The notes under the pieces were generated by a model that saw nothing but the letters and a program-made list of their open reading frames with translations, was not told where the DNA came from and ran no database searches. Positions 1 to 10,918 of a stretch of 64,000 nucleotides of DNA are shown piece by piece; the stretch's first letter is position 1, and each line of letters begins with the position of its first letter. This stretch comes from Agrypnia vestita. Its lineage: Eukaryota > Arthropoda > Insecta > Trichoptera > Phryganeidae. The stretch lies in assembly GCA_016648135.1 (NCBI GenBank), contig JADDOH010002580.1, positions 105,024 through 169,023 on the forward strand, read 5' to 3'. The translations under genes were made by a program, and so were the position numbers.

Positions 1-550
1 CGCCATTGTATCCATTAAATAAATTATATGAAAGGGAAGGAAATAAAGGAAATACGGATATTGCTATGAGAAGTAGTTACCTTCTAAGAAGTAATTTGAT
101 AACTGTCTAAATATCAATTTGTGAGATACAAAACAATGTATGTAAAAACGTCTATCCAGGTTGAGTACCCGGTTACCTTGGATAGTCTGAGAAATTCCGG
201 GTAGTGACATAACGGTTAAAAATCCCAACATATTATTCCAGAATATAAGTACATAACTTCGCGTACATTGACCCAATGTTTGACCTACTCATTTAATCAT
301 TTATGTAAATAATTCTATTCAATATTTTCTGGAATCGACACTGCCATATTTTTCTGTCACGTTTGCAATCGTGTGTGAGCTAAACGAAAACGTGCGCGGG
401 AACAAACCAAAACAGATGTGCAAACATAATATAATCGAGAATGTAACGATATCGCATTCTAACAGTTTTTTCTCTACCTACCTAAAAAAAAATGTAATGA
501 AAGTATGGAGTTCGGAATATATTCTCGAATAAATTACAGTGCAACTTTTT
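1..550. other. AT-rich sequence without recognised feature
   Basis: Short reading frames only, with no recognisable protein motif. No tRNA box or long repeat was seen. Confidence 0.5.
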
Positions 551-1024
551 TTATTTATGGTTTTTGTGTTTAATTTGTAGAACTCCATATTTTTATTTTT
601 AGCGAAATTTAAAATAAATTAAATTTTAATAAATATTATCAAGTTCTGCGGGTTAACTATTTTTAAGTGTTACAGCTGTTTCGGCTTGCAAGGCCATAGT
701 TAATCCGCAGAAATTAATAATAATATTTCGTCGCTGTATATATAATTAAGCCTATGTGCCGTTTTAGTACATTCTGAGAGAAACGAATGAAAATGTTTTA
801 AAAAATAATTGCACAGACGAGATTTATAAAAAAAAATTTAAATAATTACTAGGCAACCTTTCCAGATGAAAGGCAATGTTTTTCTAATATATCTCCATTA
901 TTTATATGAAAAATTGACAAATTGATTCGTTCATCTCACAACTATGTATGTACCAAACGGTACATTGGCTTTAATATATATACAGCGACGATTTATTAAA
1001 ATTTAATTTATTTTAAATTTCGCT
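551..1024. repeat. PLE-related palindromic repeat, interrupted by a MITE
   Basis: The left arm starts AGCGAAATTTAAAATAAATT at 601 and its inverted partner ends at 1024. The stretch from about 551 is shared with a cleaner copy at 62045-62311. The centre carries a short hairpin followed, on the minus strand, by CCGAAAC. The right arm is interrupted at 729-990 by a MITE. The same hairpin-GAAAC motif lies beside a Penelope-like endonuclease fragment at 62.5-62.9 kb, which is why a PLE origin is inferred; the palindrome itself encodes nothing. Confidence 0.6.
729..990. mobile_element. MITE, family with CGTCGCTGTATATA ends, copy 1
   Basis: 262-bp element with inverted ends: CGTCGCTGTATATATAATTA at the left and its near-complement ending CAGCGACG at the right. 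ATTT flanks both sides (725-728 and 991-994). The uninterrupted paralogue near 62.27 kb has a single ATTT at this point, so it serves as an empty site and confirms the boundaries and a 4-bp target duplication. It has no coding capacity. A second copy is at 59755-60014. The superfamily is not assigned. Confidence 0.75.
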
Positions 1025-1639
1025 ATAAATAAATACAGTGCAACATTGTTAAGCATTATGTCATATAATAAATGGAATCTGTAGACGCGAATTTTTAAAC
1101 ATTTTCCTAATAAATTGAGTAAACTGCTGATATTAAACAAATACTTGTGTTTATTAATACCACTCCGATACGTTATAAGTTCTGAGCGATGTTCGTTTAA
1201 TATTGTTAGGAAACTTTAATTTAATAAATTATAAGATATAAATTCAACACATAATATGTTATGTCTACTGAATCATTTTAGCTATGCGAGCAAGCCACGG
1301 GACCCATCCAAATTGAAGGGTTTCAAATCCTCGAGGGTAGCAGGAAATTAAGGGCAATCATAAACACCTGGAATAAGAACCTGTTACCAGACCCTAGTGA
1401 TTCAAGCGCAGGTAGTATATATGCTAATAAAAGGTGCAAAAGATATGTAATCCTTCTTCTTTGCTAATGCTATTTTTACCCATGTCATTACAATTGGACC
1501 TCATTCCATTAATCTGGCTCGGGTGTGGACCTCAGGGATGTCACCATAGAATGAATACAGCGGGTATACATAATCAATGGGTGTATATCACCATACAGTC
1601 AAATATTATGGAGAATGTGAATCCAGGGTGTTTTCAATC
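1025..1639. other. Unassigned sequence
   Basis: No supported gene. An open stretch at 1434-1736 runs into the Helitron-like element and has no family resemblance. Confidence 0.4.
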
Positions 1640-2117
1640 AATATATACATATAAAAAGAAACCCGTGTTTCCCTATCCGCCAAATTTTCCCCACAATCAG
1701 CCACAGCCACCCACCGGTGGTTATGGTGGTGGATAGCCCTTGGTGTCACACCGAAAATATGCAAGTTTGGTGGGGGTGGCTGTGTTACTGATAGCACATT
1801 GTTTTGTTATGGGAAGGCCGCAAATGCTTCAGATTGTTTCAAAATAGGCGCGCTGACTGTGTCGGTGAGTCTAGAAGGTTCCGGAAAAACCAGCTCTAGA
1901 AAGTTCTGGAAGGAGAAGGTTCTAGAAAATTCCGGAAAGTTCTATAAGGTTCTAAACTGAGTGGCGGAATGTGTCGGTGTGTCTAGAAGGTTCCTGTACA
2001 TTCGAATTTCTTGAAATTTCTGGAAGGAGAATGTTATAGAAGGTTCGCGAAAGTTCTATGTTGATCCAAACACTGTTCTAAAAATCTACGCGTGCGAAGC
2101 CGCGCGGGCACAGCTAG
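1640..2117 (+). mobile_element. Helitron-like non-autonomous element, copy 1
   Basis: Shares its body with copies at 10900-11326 (+) and 24167-24588 (-). The shared part runs from a TTTCCCTA-CCGCC segment beside an AT-rich microsatellite, through a GGTGGATAGCCCTTG box in copies 1 and 2, to a GC-rich 3' end, GCGAAGCCGCGCGGGCACAG, then CTAG followed by T. A 3' hairpin region ending CTAG before T fits the Helitron CTRR-T rule. The 5' boundary is approximate. No Rep/helicase is present, so it would depend on a helper. Confidence 0.6.
1873..2064. promoter_or_regulatory. Heat-shock-element-like array inside Helitron-like copy 1
   Basis: Alternating nGAAn/nTTCn pentamers, the binding pattern of heat shock factor, occur in phase. 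Perfect runs are three units at 1873-1887, three at 1898-1912 and six at 1914-1943. Further runs follow to about 2064, one of four units and one of six with a single mismatch. The pattern is seen directly; factor binding and heat response are inference. Confidence 0.6.
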
Positions 2118-3094
2118 TCAGATCTATAAGAAGTTGCGCATTTTTGACATTTAAATTTTTCCTCTCAATTCCTTTTCATTTTTCATTTTCCTTTTTTAGT
2201 ATCTGGGGTGTTTATATACACACATAAAATATTATGTGTATATTATATCAATGAGATAATCATGTGTGTGTATATAACCACGTGATAAATATGCAATGAT
2301 CTTTTCCCGGAAGCTTTTACAAATAATCTTACTCTGAGCTTACCACTGAGCACCTTTGTTCTTTTGGATTTTAGATTATAATTTAGATCAAGAAGAAGGC
2401 TACAATTCTAGATAGGTCTTAGTCTTTCAAACTATGCCCAAGAGACAAAATGCCTATGGAGCTTCTGTAAATCTGAGTGAGGCAATTCAATCGTCTTCCA
2501 AGAATAAAACGTGGAATTGTCTCAGTGGTACTTCATTTGTTGCTTTTCAAAATTTAATTTCCCACGCCATCTTATGATTTTAATGGAAATTGTGGATAGG
2601 TATCTCAAAAAACGTTTTATGATCTGATTTGAAAAATGATATAGGTATAAACCCAGTAAAATATAAGTTAGCACGACCATCATTTTAATGGAAAATCAAT
2701 TTTCAAGTATTTTTAAATTTCGCGTCATCATAATTACGCCGGTATTACTGAACTTTGAGCTCTTAAATTCTTAAGTACAAATACATTACACCACGGCTAC
2801 AAAAATAAATTTTAAGAGCTTACGTCGAATTTTTTCAAACATAAAATTTATAACCATTTGATATTATCTCAAATTTAAAACAACAACTTTGCGAGCACAT
2901 AAAAGCAACATAATTTTAGAATGTTCAAATCATTCTTTACTTTATCGTTATTTGTTAAGTTAGCATCATGTTTTAAGTTTTAAGTTTTTTTAAAGTTTTT
3001 TGTGGAAGCCTGGGTCTCACCACAGTATACCCAGAACAGTAGTTTATCTCCGGCCTGTCGGCGAATTATTAGCCTACTCTTGCATTGACGCAAG
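2118..3094. other. AT-rich sequence without recognised feature
   Basis: No coding motif or clean repeat boundary was recognised. Confidence 0.4.
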
Positions 3095-3109
3095 GGTTGT
3101 CACTTTATT

Positions 3110-3390
3110 TTTACTCCCTTTCTTTTAACTCGTAGCGTCTGAGATTCCGACGCATAAGGTAGACACGAAACCCGAAAATTTCTGTAATTAGTATACCTAG
3201 TTCCTGCACTTTATTCATATTCTTATTTTACGCTTCAACAGGCCAAGAGGCCCAATTACAGGTGCGAAAAACATCACAAAACACCCAGGCTTGAGTAAAT
3301 CACACAGATTAATTGTGACCTCACCGGGAATCGAACCCGGAACCCTCGGAGTGAGAAACCAGAGTTATGCCCACTGGACCACGAGGGCCG
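3110..3390 (-). repeat. tRNA-headed SINE-like element
   Basis: On the minus strand, 3390-3315 has a tRNA-like head. It has an A box of the form TGGTCCAGTGG and a B box GGTTCGATTCC, the two internal RNA polymerase III promoter boxes. The would-be acceptor arms do not pair fully, so this is not an ordinary tRNA gene. The body continues to about 3200, then joins a fragment of the ACTCCCTTTC-ended repeat at about 3112. Confidence 0.65.
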
Positions 3391-3674
3391 CTTAACATGC
3401 AAGAACGCTGATTAACATCAACGTAGACTTTTAAAAACTCAGTCTTTGTGATAATCAACACACCTTTTTAGTAAAGCACAAACATAAAAAAAGGCATTTT
3501 TTCAAGAAGCGCATTTTTTTCTAAAACGGCGGCTGCGAGCGCGAATGGCACCGAAAAGATGGCCCTTACTATCGCCGCCTTGTGCCCCCATATTTTATAT
3601 CAATGTGTGCTTCACAGTGCGTGCGTACACTGCGCCGAGCACGCACGCACACATTCTAATGGGTAGCGGCCAGT

Positions 3675-3965
3675 TTGTATGAAGACGTATTACTGTTCTT
3701 AGTATACTGTGGTCTCACTGACATCAAAAGCAAGATTAAGGAAAGACTATTGAGATGGTATTGCCATGATGGACGCAGTATATTGTTTACCAGGCTCCAG
3801 GATCTCCAAGAAGCTTCCCCGAATTACATCCAAAGGAAGACCAAAAAATTCATGGCTGGTCCAAAGGGCAAGTCAGATGTAGAGGCACGGATTGAGTGAC
3901 GTTATCCAGGACGGAAGGACGTACAGCTTAAGGGTGAGGAGAGCTGACCTACGACAGTGAGATGG
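3675..3965 (+). pseudogene. LINE reverse transcriptase C-terminal remnant
   Basis: The frame has a KIKERLLRWYCHDGR segment like the LRWYGHV motif found near the C-terminus of many LINE ORF2 proteins. A GRPKNSW segment, like the GRPKKRW motif, follows in a shifted frame. The reading is broken by frame changes and a stop. Only the tail of the element is present. Confidence 0.55.
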
Positions 3966-4629
3966 GTTGAAGCCAGGGAAAAGAAAAATAAGACGCTTAA
4001 CATTTTACCAGTTTCCAAAACTGCTGTTGACAGCATCTGTTAATGAAAAGTGATTTGGAAAATTCAAAAAGAATTAAGATATTTGAAATGTTATGGTCGG
4101 TAAAATATCGAAAACCTTCATAAAAAGACGTCATAAAAAAAGTGATCAAAAAGCACCGTACATCAATGCTTGCGTGACTGGATTCAAAAAGTGCTTACCT
4201 CTGGCGAGTCCCTAAATTGGAACAAAACTTGATCGTTATTGAAGGGATTATGAGTCAAACCAACATATTTTATTTCAGTGCCACCTAGATTTGTCGCCTA
4301 GTGAATGCGATTATTATTATTATTATTATATTATTCGAATATTCAATGAAATGGTGAAAAACCAGCTTCATATACCCGATTAAAAATCCGATGAAATTTA
4401 ATATGAAATATTGTTTTATCAAAATTTAAAAACCATATTAAATAAGGTCGGATCAAAAAATATTGATTTGATTCTATAATTATGAGGTTGTATAGCTGTA
4501 TCGTATATTCTTATAATGCCAGAATGTAATGCTAGAAAAAATAATGCATTAATATTAGATCTCTTATTTCATAAGGAAAAAATAAGATCTTTTAATTCGT
4601 TTTTAATTTTGATAATATCGTTTCACTCG
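3966..4629. other. Unassigned, with short ATT microsatellite
   Basis: An ATT repeat lies at about 4309-4330. A frame opening at 4516 runs into the LINE remnant but its first half has no recognised motif. Confidence 0.45.
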
Positions 4630-4870
4630 TATAGGGTAAGTGTTGAAGGTAACAGGAGTAGAGAGCGTCCGCGAAAGACCTGGCATGATCAGAATCTACA
4701 AGTTTTGGAGGATGACCCTGTTAAAAGGCTCAACAACCGTAGAGCATGCATGAGAAGATGAATGAATGTAGCCGAAGCAAAAAGAGGGTGCTAATAGAGG
4801 AATATGGCGTTCTCTCCTCTCTACCTATCCCTGCGGGGAACGGCGTGTATGTTAGTTAGTTAGTCAGTTA
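4630..4870 (+). pseudogene. LINE ORF2 3' end with TTAG tail
   Basis: Encodes a diverged RERPRKTWHDQ motif, then LNNRRACMRR, then CCCTGCGGGGAACGGCGTG and a (TTAG)n tail at 4852-4873. The same order occurs at 17.1, 31.0, 52.4-52.9, 54.3 and 59.0 kb, defining one LINE family with a tetranucleotide tail. This copy is diverged, with a stop after the RRACMRR motif. Confidence 0.65.
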
Positions 4871-5425
4871 GTTATATTAGCAGTAAAACGTCGATCGGTA
4901 TTTTACTAAATAAGTTATTTCACCATCTATATACCGCTCACTCATTATCTACTAGTAATTCCAGTGGCTTTCGATTCGTTTATGGAATTTTAAATATAAC
5001 ACGTTACTTACGAATATCATGGACCTCGTTGGTTATATATTCCTGGTATTTCACGATGTTTAAAAAAATTGCAGTTTTTACTGATTAAGTCTTCATTTAT
5101 TTGTTCTACACAACCTTCAGAGTCAGCCCACAGGATAATTAAAAAAATAATAAATACCAGTTCCTCCTAATTGTTTCTGAAATGTTTCTTCCTCATACTG
5201 CTTTATTAAATTTGGACCTAAATAATTGCATCCGTTTTCCGGAATGATAAGTATACCCAATAATTACCCTTAGCCCTGAATTTCGAGCATCCTGTAGTGT
5301 CCTTTTATTATTTGTCACATATCACATTTACATGAACAAATGTAATATAAATACGAACCTTTGTCTAACTTTTTCAAATAAATACGTTCGACTCTTTTTT
5401 TTAAATATTTACGACTTCTTCTTCT
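4871..5425. other. AT-rich sequence without recognised feature
   Basis: No motif or repeat boundary recognised. Confidence 0.4.
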
Positions 5426-5638
5426 TCATGTGCCCTGTCGGGTCCCCCCGACGTCGGCGACCATTTGGGAGAAAGTTTCCCTGTCCAGGGCAGTGCGGAA
5501 CAGCTCTTCCACGCTTCTTATCCCGGTCCACTCTCGGATGTTTCGAAGCCAGGAATGCCGCCTCCTTCCAATCCCTCTGCGACCCTCAATCTTCCCCTTC
5601 AAGACGAGCTGAAGGATTGAGTACTTTTCACCTCTCAT
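5426..5638 (-). pseudogene. LINE reverse transcriptase C-terminal fragment
   Basis: A 70-residue open frame contains MRGEKYSILQLVLKGKIEG, then RRGIGRRRHSWLRNIREWTG, then an ending near DRETFSQMVADVGG. This order is typical of the extreme C-terminus of a common arthropod LINE ORF2. The 70 codons are uninterrupted, but the rest of the enzyme is absent. The local GC content is well above the flanks. Confidence 0.7.
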
Positions 5639-8259
5639 TATATGACCAAAGTATGAAATTTACGACTGGATGTATGAAATTCAATGAACAGACACTGCAG
5701 CATTACATAATAATATCAATATCACGAAGTGCCTATAAAGTATTATATTTTACAAGAACGTGCAGTGAGAACAATAAGCGTGACTTCTATTTATACATAG
5801 ATTTGGAAAAAATCGAAATTAAATATTTATTTGGCAGAATATTATGACATATTAAAATCTGAATAGAATGTTAATTATTTTAATAAATATAATGAGATAT
5901 TTTGGTTTCTTTTCAAAAAATATGCTTTGGAAAAAATCATGCTTCTTGTTTTCACTACACGTCCCGATATTTTGATACTCATTTTACCTAGATTCCAATA
6001 TCATTCTTTAATCATCTGTATTGTAAATGCATATCGCTTTATATGAACTTTTATATCTAAAGTTTGCCTTTTATTTCATAAATTGCATTGATGCTGCACT
6101 GTAAAAAGTTTTTACAACGAGCGATGGCATGAAGTTTCTTTAAAATGCCACTAATCAATCTATCGTTTATATTATTAATCTTCTTATTTTATTAAAAATT
6201 AAATTGTTTCGCAGTTAACAATTTATTTTTCTTAAACATGTACATAAAATTATAAAGACGAAAATCCTTAAGACTTTTTTTCACTTTAAATAAAATATGT
6301 GTCCTTTAGCCTATTTCTATCTTATCTTATACCTTCACTATTAGACACTTCCCTTGGGGCCGAAAGTAGCCTCCGGTCTAGAATATATTATGCCGTAATA
6401 CTACCGTCAGACTTGTGTAATACCCTGTAAAGGAAAATTAACAAAATTATGTACCCTCGTGCCGTATATACCTAATAGGACATAGTTATGCAGAAAGCGT
6501 CCAACCCACAAAACGCTAAAAATGAGTTGTATGCGGATTTGGGTAACTCAATACAATATCTTATGTGCTGAAATCGTCCAACCTGTAAATGAAATATTTT
6601 TTGTCAATTTTTTAATTTAAATTCTTAAATTTAAAAAAGTGGTTTGACTGTTTTCTGCGGCTTCAAATTTTTAAGTCCTTGACCAATAAAAATAATGAAG
6701 ATATACGTGGGGTATACACGCATAATGCAACTTTTTAATTCTATTGTTATTATTTTTTTTGTATTTTTTTTTTGTAGATATATAATTTTGTAGATAATAT
6801 CAAAGGGGGTTGAAATTTTTCTACGTCCTATACGACACTTGCATTCTTTATCAATACATTATCAAGTAGAACCCACATAGAACTAAATACCTTCTGTTTT
6901 AAACACGTCATCTCTATAAACAATATTTTTTTCTTATTATCCTTAAAAACCTCTTTATAGAGAGCCCTATGCAAAAAATTACAATAACGAGTTAAATATC
7001 GACGTATTAGTTTTTTGTAGTTTCAAAATTTTAGAAGCCATTTTCTCAATTCCAAGTTTTTTTGGGTTGGACTCTTTCAGCAGAACTACGTTGAATTAAA
7101 CTTTTAATTCCATTTATACTCCTCCATTTGGGAGGAAACTTTATTAAATACTGTATAGAAAATGGCTGATCGCGATAAATGACGATTATTCCACAAAAGC
7201 AGAATGAAAAAGACATGAAATTTGACAAGGACTTTCAAATTCACATATTCTTCAAACGTCACAGGACAGTTGACAAATACAGATCTTCGATCTATCTGTT
7301 ATACAAAATTTTAAAACTTTCAGTTAAATGTAATACTTAAATGATTATAATATTATCAAAAACTTTTATACAATAGTGCTGATTGTCACTTTTAAATTCT
7401 ATAAAAAAAAATCTTAAATCTCTTAGAATTGTGACGTTTAAATTCAAAAGCGCTACAATTGTGGGTCGAAATTCCTTGATTTACTTTCGCTGGAATACAC
7501 GCACTGGCCACACCGCCGCAGGGTTCACTTGTCTGTGGATTCCTATGGCGTTAGCCCGCTGCCAACCCTGACACAACTGATTGCGTTGTAGCCGGTCGAT
7601 CCCTTTTTATAGAAAATATTGCTTTCTCGATGTTTCGAGAAAGCCCAGTCGATTCCAAATTTGTTTGGATCGTTCGAGAGATTTCGATAGCGCGTAATTC
7701 CTTCTGATTCTACCATCTCAAGACAGTATTCTTAAAGTAGTTATTGACATAGTTGCATTGATTTGGATTAATGTTTAAGTTGGGGTAATAATTTATCCCA
7801 CGACCATTGGTCCAGCGGGAGAATTTGCGCAAACTCTCCTGCCGTACCAATAATTTAATATTCGGGATAAAAAATTCCCATACTCCAGAATATAAATTCC
7901 ACTATCCCAAAAGTCGTGTAATTCCGCCGACGTACTTGAAAAAGGAATTTACGTGGGCTCCAAAAATGCCTTCAAACTTAATATTTTACGCTCCTGGTTA
8001 ACAACATTCCGTTATCCTTGGTTTTTAGCATCCCATCTAGGGCATATAGTCACATTTTCCCTCACGATTGAGGACAGTAAAGTGTTGAAATGGCTGCAAA
8101 GGAACCCTTACAATAAGATGTGAGCGATTCCTTCTGATCATTATCTGACTAATAAAATTAGCCTGATAATAAACAAAATCGGAATTACTTTGAAGGCATG
8201 GTAAATAATTTTATTTTAATAATTTGAGATTTGAAATTTATAAATTTAGACATACATGA
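5639..8259. other. Long stretch without supported gene
   Basis: AT-rich sequence with only short frames. A perfect small hairpin, GCTTTCTCG with a 6-base loop and its complement, lies at 7620-7643. Nothing else could be assigned. Confidence 0.45.
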
Positions 8260-8261
8260 TA

Positions 8262-8698
8262 GGTGTACCCATAAGTAATCAATTACTTTTGGTGTGGAAT
8301 GTTTGCTTCAGTCAAGCTCAGTAAATTGAATGTGTAAAGACGTGTTTTATACGCAATATTATAATCCGTGGTATCCGGATGTTAACGCAATGGTTGCAAC
8401 AAAGAAAATTTGTAATGTGTATGAGACGTATTGAAAGTAAATAAGTGCCAACGTTGGTTTAGAAAATTTACCGATGGTGATTTTCACTTGTCTGATAGCG
8501 ATCGAAGTGGGCGCCCGGTGGGATTTGATAATGACGCTTTAAAAACACCTAGAAGCATGTTTTTTTTAAAAGTCTACCAACAAGATGGCAAAAGGTTCTA
8601 GATATGGTGGAGATTACATCGATTAAAAATATAAAATTAAATGTAGTTAAATTCATTTTTTGTTACCACTTAAATAATTGATTACTTATGGGTACACC
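8262..8698 (+). mobile_element. Internally deleted mariner element
   Basis: Inverted ends, GGTGTACCCATAAGTAATCA and its complement, are bounded by TA on each side (8260-8261 and 8699-8700), the Tc1/mariner target duplication. At about 8449-8550 the plus strand still encodes part of a mariner N-terminal DNA-binding region, with the segments CQRWFRKF and LSDSDRSGRP. The catalytic domain is deleted. At 437 bp it is about one third of a full-length mariner, so it is a MITE-like derivative of a mariner type different from the one at 18.9 kb. Confidence 0.8.
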
Positions 8699-8700
8699 TA

Positions 8701-9079
8701 ATATAAATATACATAAAACTCTAAAAACGATATATTACCAATATATTTTTATAAACATTGTTTAAAATGAAACATATATTTTGATATCCGCCCGTTTTGT
8801 TGACAACGCGTACGCCTACAAATTTGTCACTTTATGAGCGGTCCCTCCAAATCCGAAATAATACCTCAGTTGTTATTGATATAACCAAAATAATCTACTT
8901 TTTGCTAAACATGTTCCTTATCAATGTGACTCATTCAACTTAATAAATTTTTGTTTGAGTCAATCAACTTCCTACACATGCCACACATGCAACATGTGAC
9001 GACCTAAATACCGGGCCAATTGGGCGACCTTATCTTATCTTGATTTCAATACATACGCAGATTTATTATCAGAATTGCA
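8701..9079. other. Unassigned sequence
   Basis: No motif recognised. Confidence 0.4.
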
Positions 9080-9082
9080 TTA

Positions 9083-9750
9083 AGCCACGTATTCGCTAGG
9101 AGACAAATTGCCCCTCAACATCACGCGCCGCATAGAGTCTACGTGACGCTGCAACGTCGCGCACTGTTCCGCGACGTCGCGCGTAACACAGCGCGGCATT
9201 TCTACGTGCCGCGGAAATATTGACATGTTGGCGGTACCCGAGCGAGCGCACGGGGACATTGCGCCGCGCGGCAGTACCACGCGGTATGTTGACAAGCTTA
9301 GACGCATGCGCTACAGTTACATATTCTATATGATATGATATAAAAACAGCGTTCCGTAATATTGTGTCTTGCTTGGCAACGGAAGACCCAATCATTTGTA
9401 ATAAATAATCTTCAAAATCAGTTGTTGTCATTCGAATGAAATTGACAAATGATCCGTTAGACATTCGAATATCGCATAGAATATCCATTCTTCTTTTCCT
9501 TTGCAGCACATACTTTCGCACCCACCACTTTTTTCTACTCTTACGTTTCGATAAACTCGTTAGAATAAATAGATACGCAGCATTATTCATCATAACCCTT
9601 TTGGGCGACACTTCCGCGACAAGTGATATATGAGTCCCGGTGTGTACACGTCAAATGACCGCGTCATTGTCCCCGAAACATGAGCGTAGATGTTGATGCA
9701 GCATGCTGCGCGGAATGTTACGCGATTTGTCCCCTAGTGAATACATGGCT
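9083..9750 (-). mobile_element. PIF/Harbinger-type element, family A copy 1
   Basis: 668-bp element with inverted ends, AGCCACGTATTCGCTAG and the complement of CTAGTGAATACATGGCT. TTA flanks both sides (9080-9082 and 9751-9753), the 3-bp duplication typical of PIF/Harbinger. The GC-rich subterminal regions are full of CGCGGCA-like repeats. It keeps only the N-terminal part of a transposase on the minus strand. A second copy is at 27885-28570. Confidence 0.8.
9345..9611 (-). pseudogene. PIF/Harbinger transposase N-terminal fragment
   Basis: The frame starts at tandem ATG codons (9593 and 9590). It includes KWWVRKYVLQRKRR, then FVNFIRMTTTDFEDYLLQMI and SVAKQDTILRNA. These match the N-terminal region of HARBI1-like transposases, with a tryptophan-rich start, a phenylalanine/methionine block and the KQDT-R motif. 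The DDE catalytic domain that should follow is missing. Beyond about residue 88 the frame runs into the element's GC-rich terminal repeats and is meaningless. It cannot catalyse transposition. Confidence 0.7.
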
Positions 9751-9753
9751 TTA

Positions 9754-10690
9754 AGTTTCACAATTTTTGCTTCAGATAAAAATTATATATTAGCACTATA
9801 TTAAAAGCACAATTTATATTATCGTCTATACCTTCCAGGTGGTGGTACTTGTTAAATTTATACATATATCTTTATGCCAAAATCGGAAATGATATTCCCG
9901 TATTCTGGGATTCCTAAAAAACCTTTTTTATCCTCCTGTCGGGGTTAACTAACAGATGTCGTCCCGTAAGAAGGAGCGGAGAATAACGGAATTCGAATTT
10001 TTTCCAAATTTCAAGATATAAAAAGATGCGAACAATCTTTCTTCGAAATGGCACTTTGGTTTCTGTGGTTCTTGTTCCAACTTTTGTCCCCCGCCGTGAA
10101 ATATTTTACTTTCAAAGTTGGCGGAATAAATGAGACATTAAAGGTGCTTAAGCTTGATCTAACGTAAGAAAGCCTTAGAGCCCCTCAGGTAACCATAATC
10201 AGCGTGGTTCCATTGTTTTCGCCTTTGCCTCTGAGCCTGGTTTCATTATTATTATCTGTTCGTTTCTTAATAGTTTAACATTTTTGAAAACATTAAATAT
10301 TTTTTTTTGTAACCTAAGTTATCACTATAAGTTATTGTTTAATATGGAAAATTTATGCCAACCGGTAATTCCATTAAAGCCAGCAAATTTAATGAAAACG
10401 GTTTAATATATCTTAACAGAATAAGTAAAAATTAAATTCTCAAGGTTCTTAAAAATTGTAAAGGGTTCCATGCTTCAATTGTATAAGTATGAATTTAAAA
10501 AGTTTGATAATTTTAATTAAAACCTCCTATACTTGTACATTTACAAAATTATATTTATTTATTTTTTGGTTTCTATGGAATTATACATGTAGTATACATG
10601 ACAAATCACTATATATGTATATATATATATATGTAACAAAAGGAACTTCTGGACTCCCTCGCGTTTGCTGTAAATGGTCTCCGTGAGAAG
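9754..10690. other. Unassigned sequence
   Basis: Short frames only, with a short TA microsatellite at about 10612-10634. Confidence 0.4.
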
Positions 10691-10695
10691 ACCAA

Positions 10696-10733
10696 GGCCG
10701 ACGTTTCGACACGGTATCACGTGCCATTGTCAA
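10696..10733 (-). other. Hairpin-GAAAC motif, PLE/hammerhead-like
   Basis: The minus strand reads TTGACAATG, a CACG-stem hairpin, then TCGAAACGTCGG. It is one of a set of dispersed motifs that combine a TGAxxATG- or CTGAxGA-like start, a hairpin and GAAAC. Confidence 0.4.
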
Positions 10734-10804
10734 GGCTAAAAAGGCCTCAAAAGTTACGGACTAGCCGTACTTGTTCGCGGGTGACATGAAAGTCTCCCAC
10801 CAAT

Positions 10805-10918
10805 AAGGCACCTTATATATATATATAGCACCTTATATATTATTATATAGTATATAGTATATATATATAAATATATATAACACGAGTTTCTTTATATATA
10901 TATAAAGAAACTCGTGTT
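10805..10918. repeat. AT microsatellite with perfect inverted repeat
   Basis: TA-rich tract followed at about 10880-10916 by CACGAGTTTCTTTATATA and its complement. It abuts the start of Helitron-like copy 2. Confidence 0.6.

Noticed and set aside
1434..1736. 100-codon plus-strand frame ending in a proline/glycine-rich tail
   Set aside because: Its second half reads through the Helitron-like repeat, and there is no family resemblance.
5332..5847. 171-codon plus-strand frame
   Set aside because: Its middle is the antisense of a recognisable LINE C-terminus at 5426-5638.
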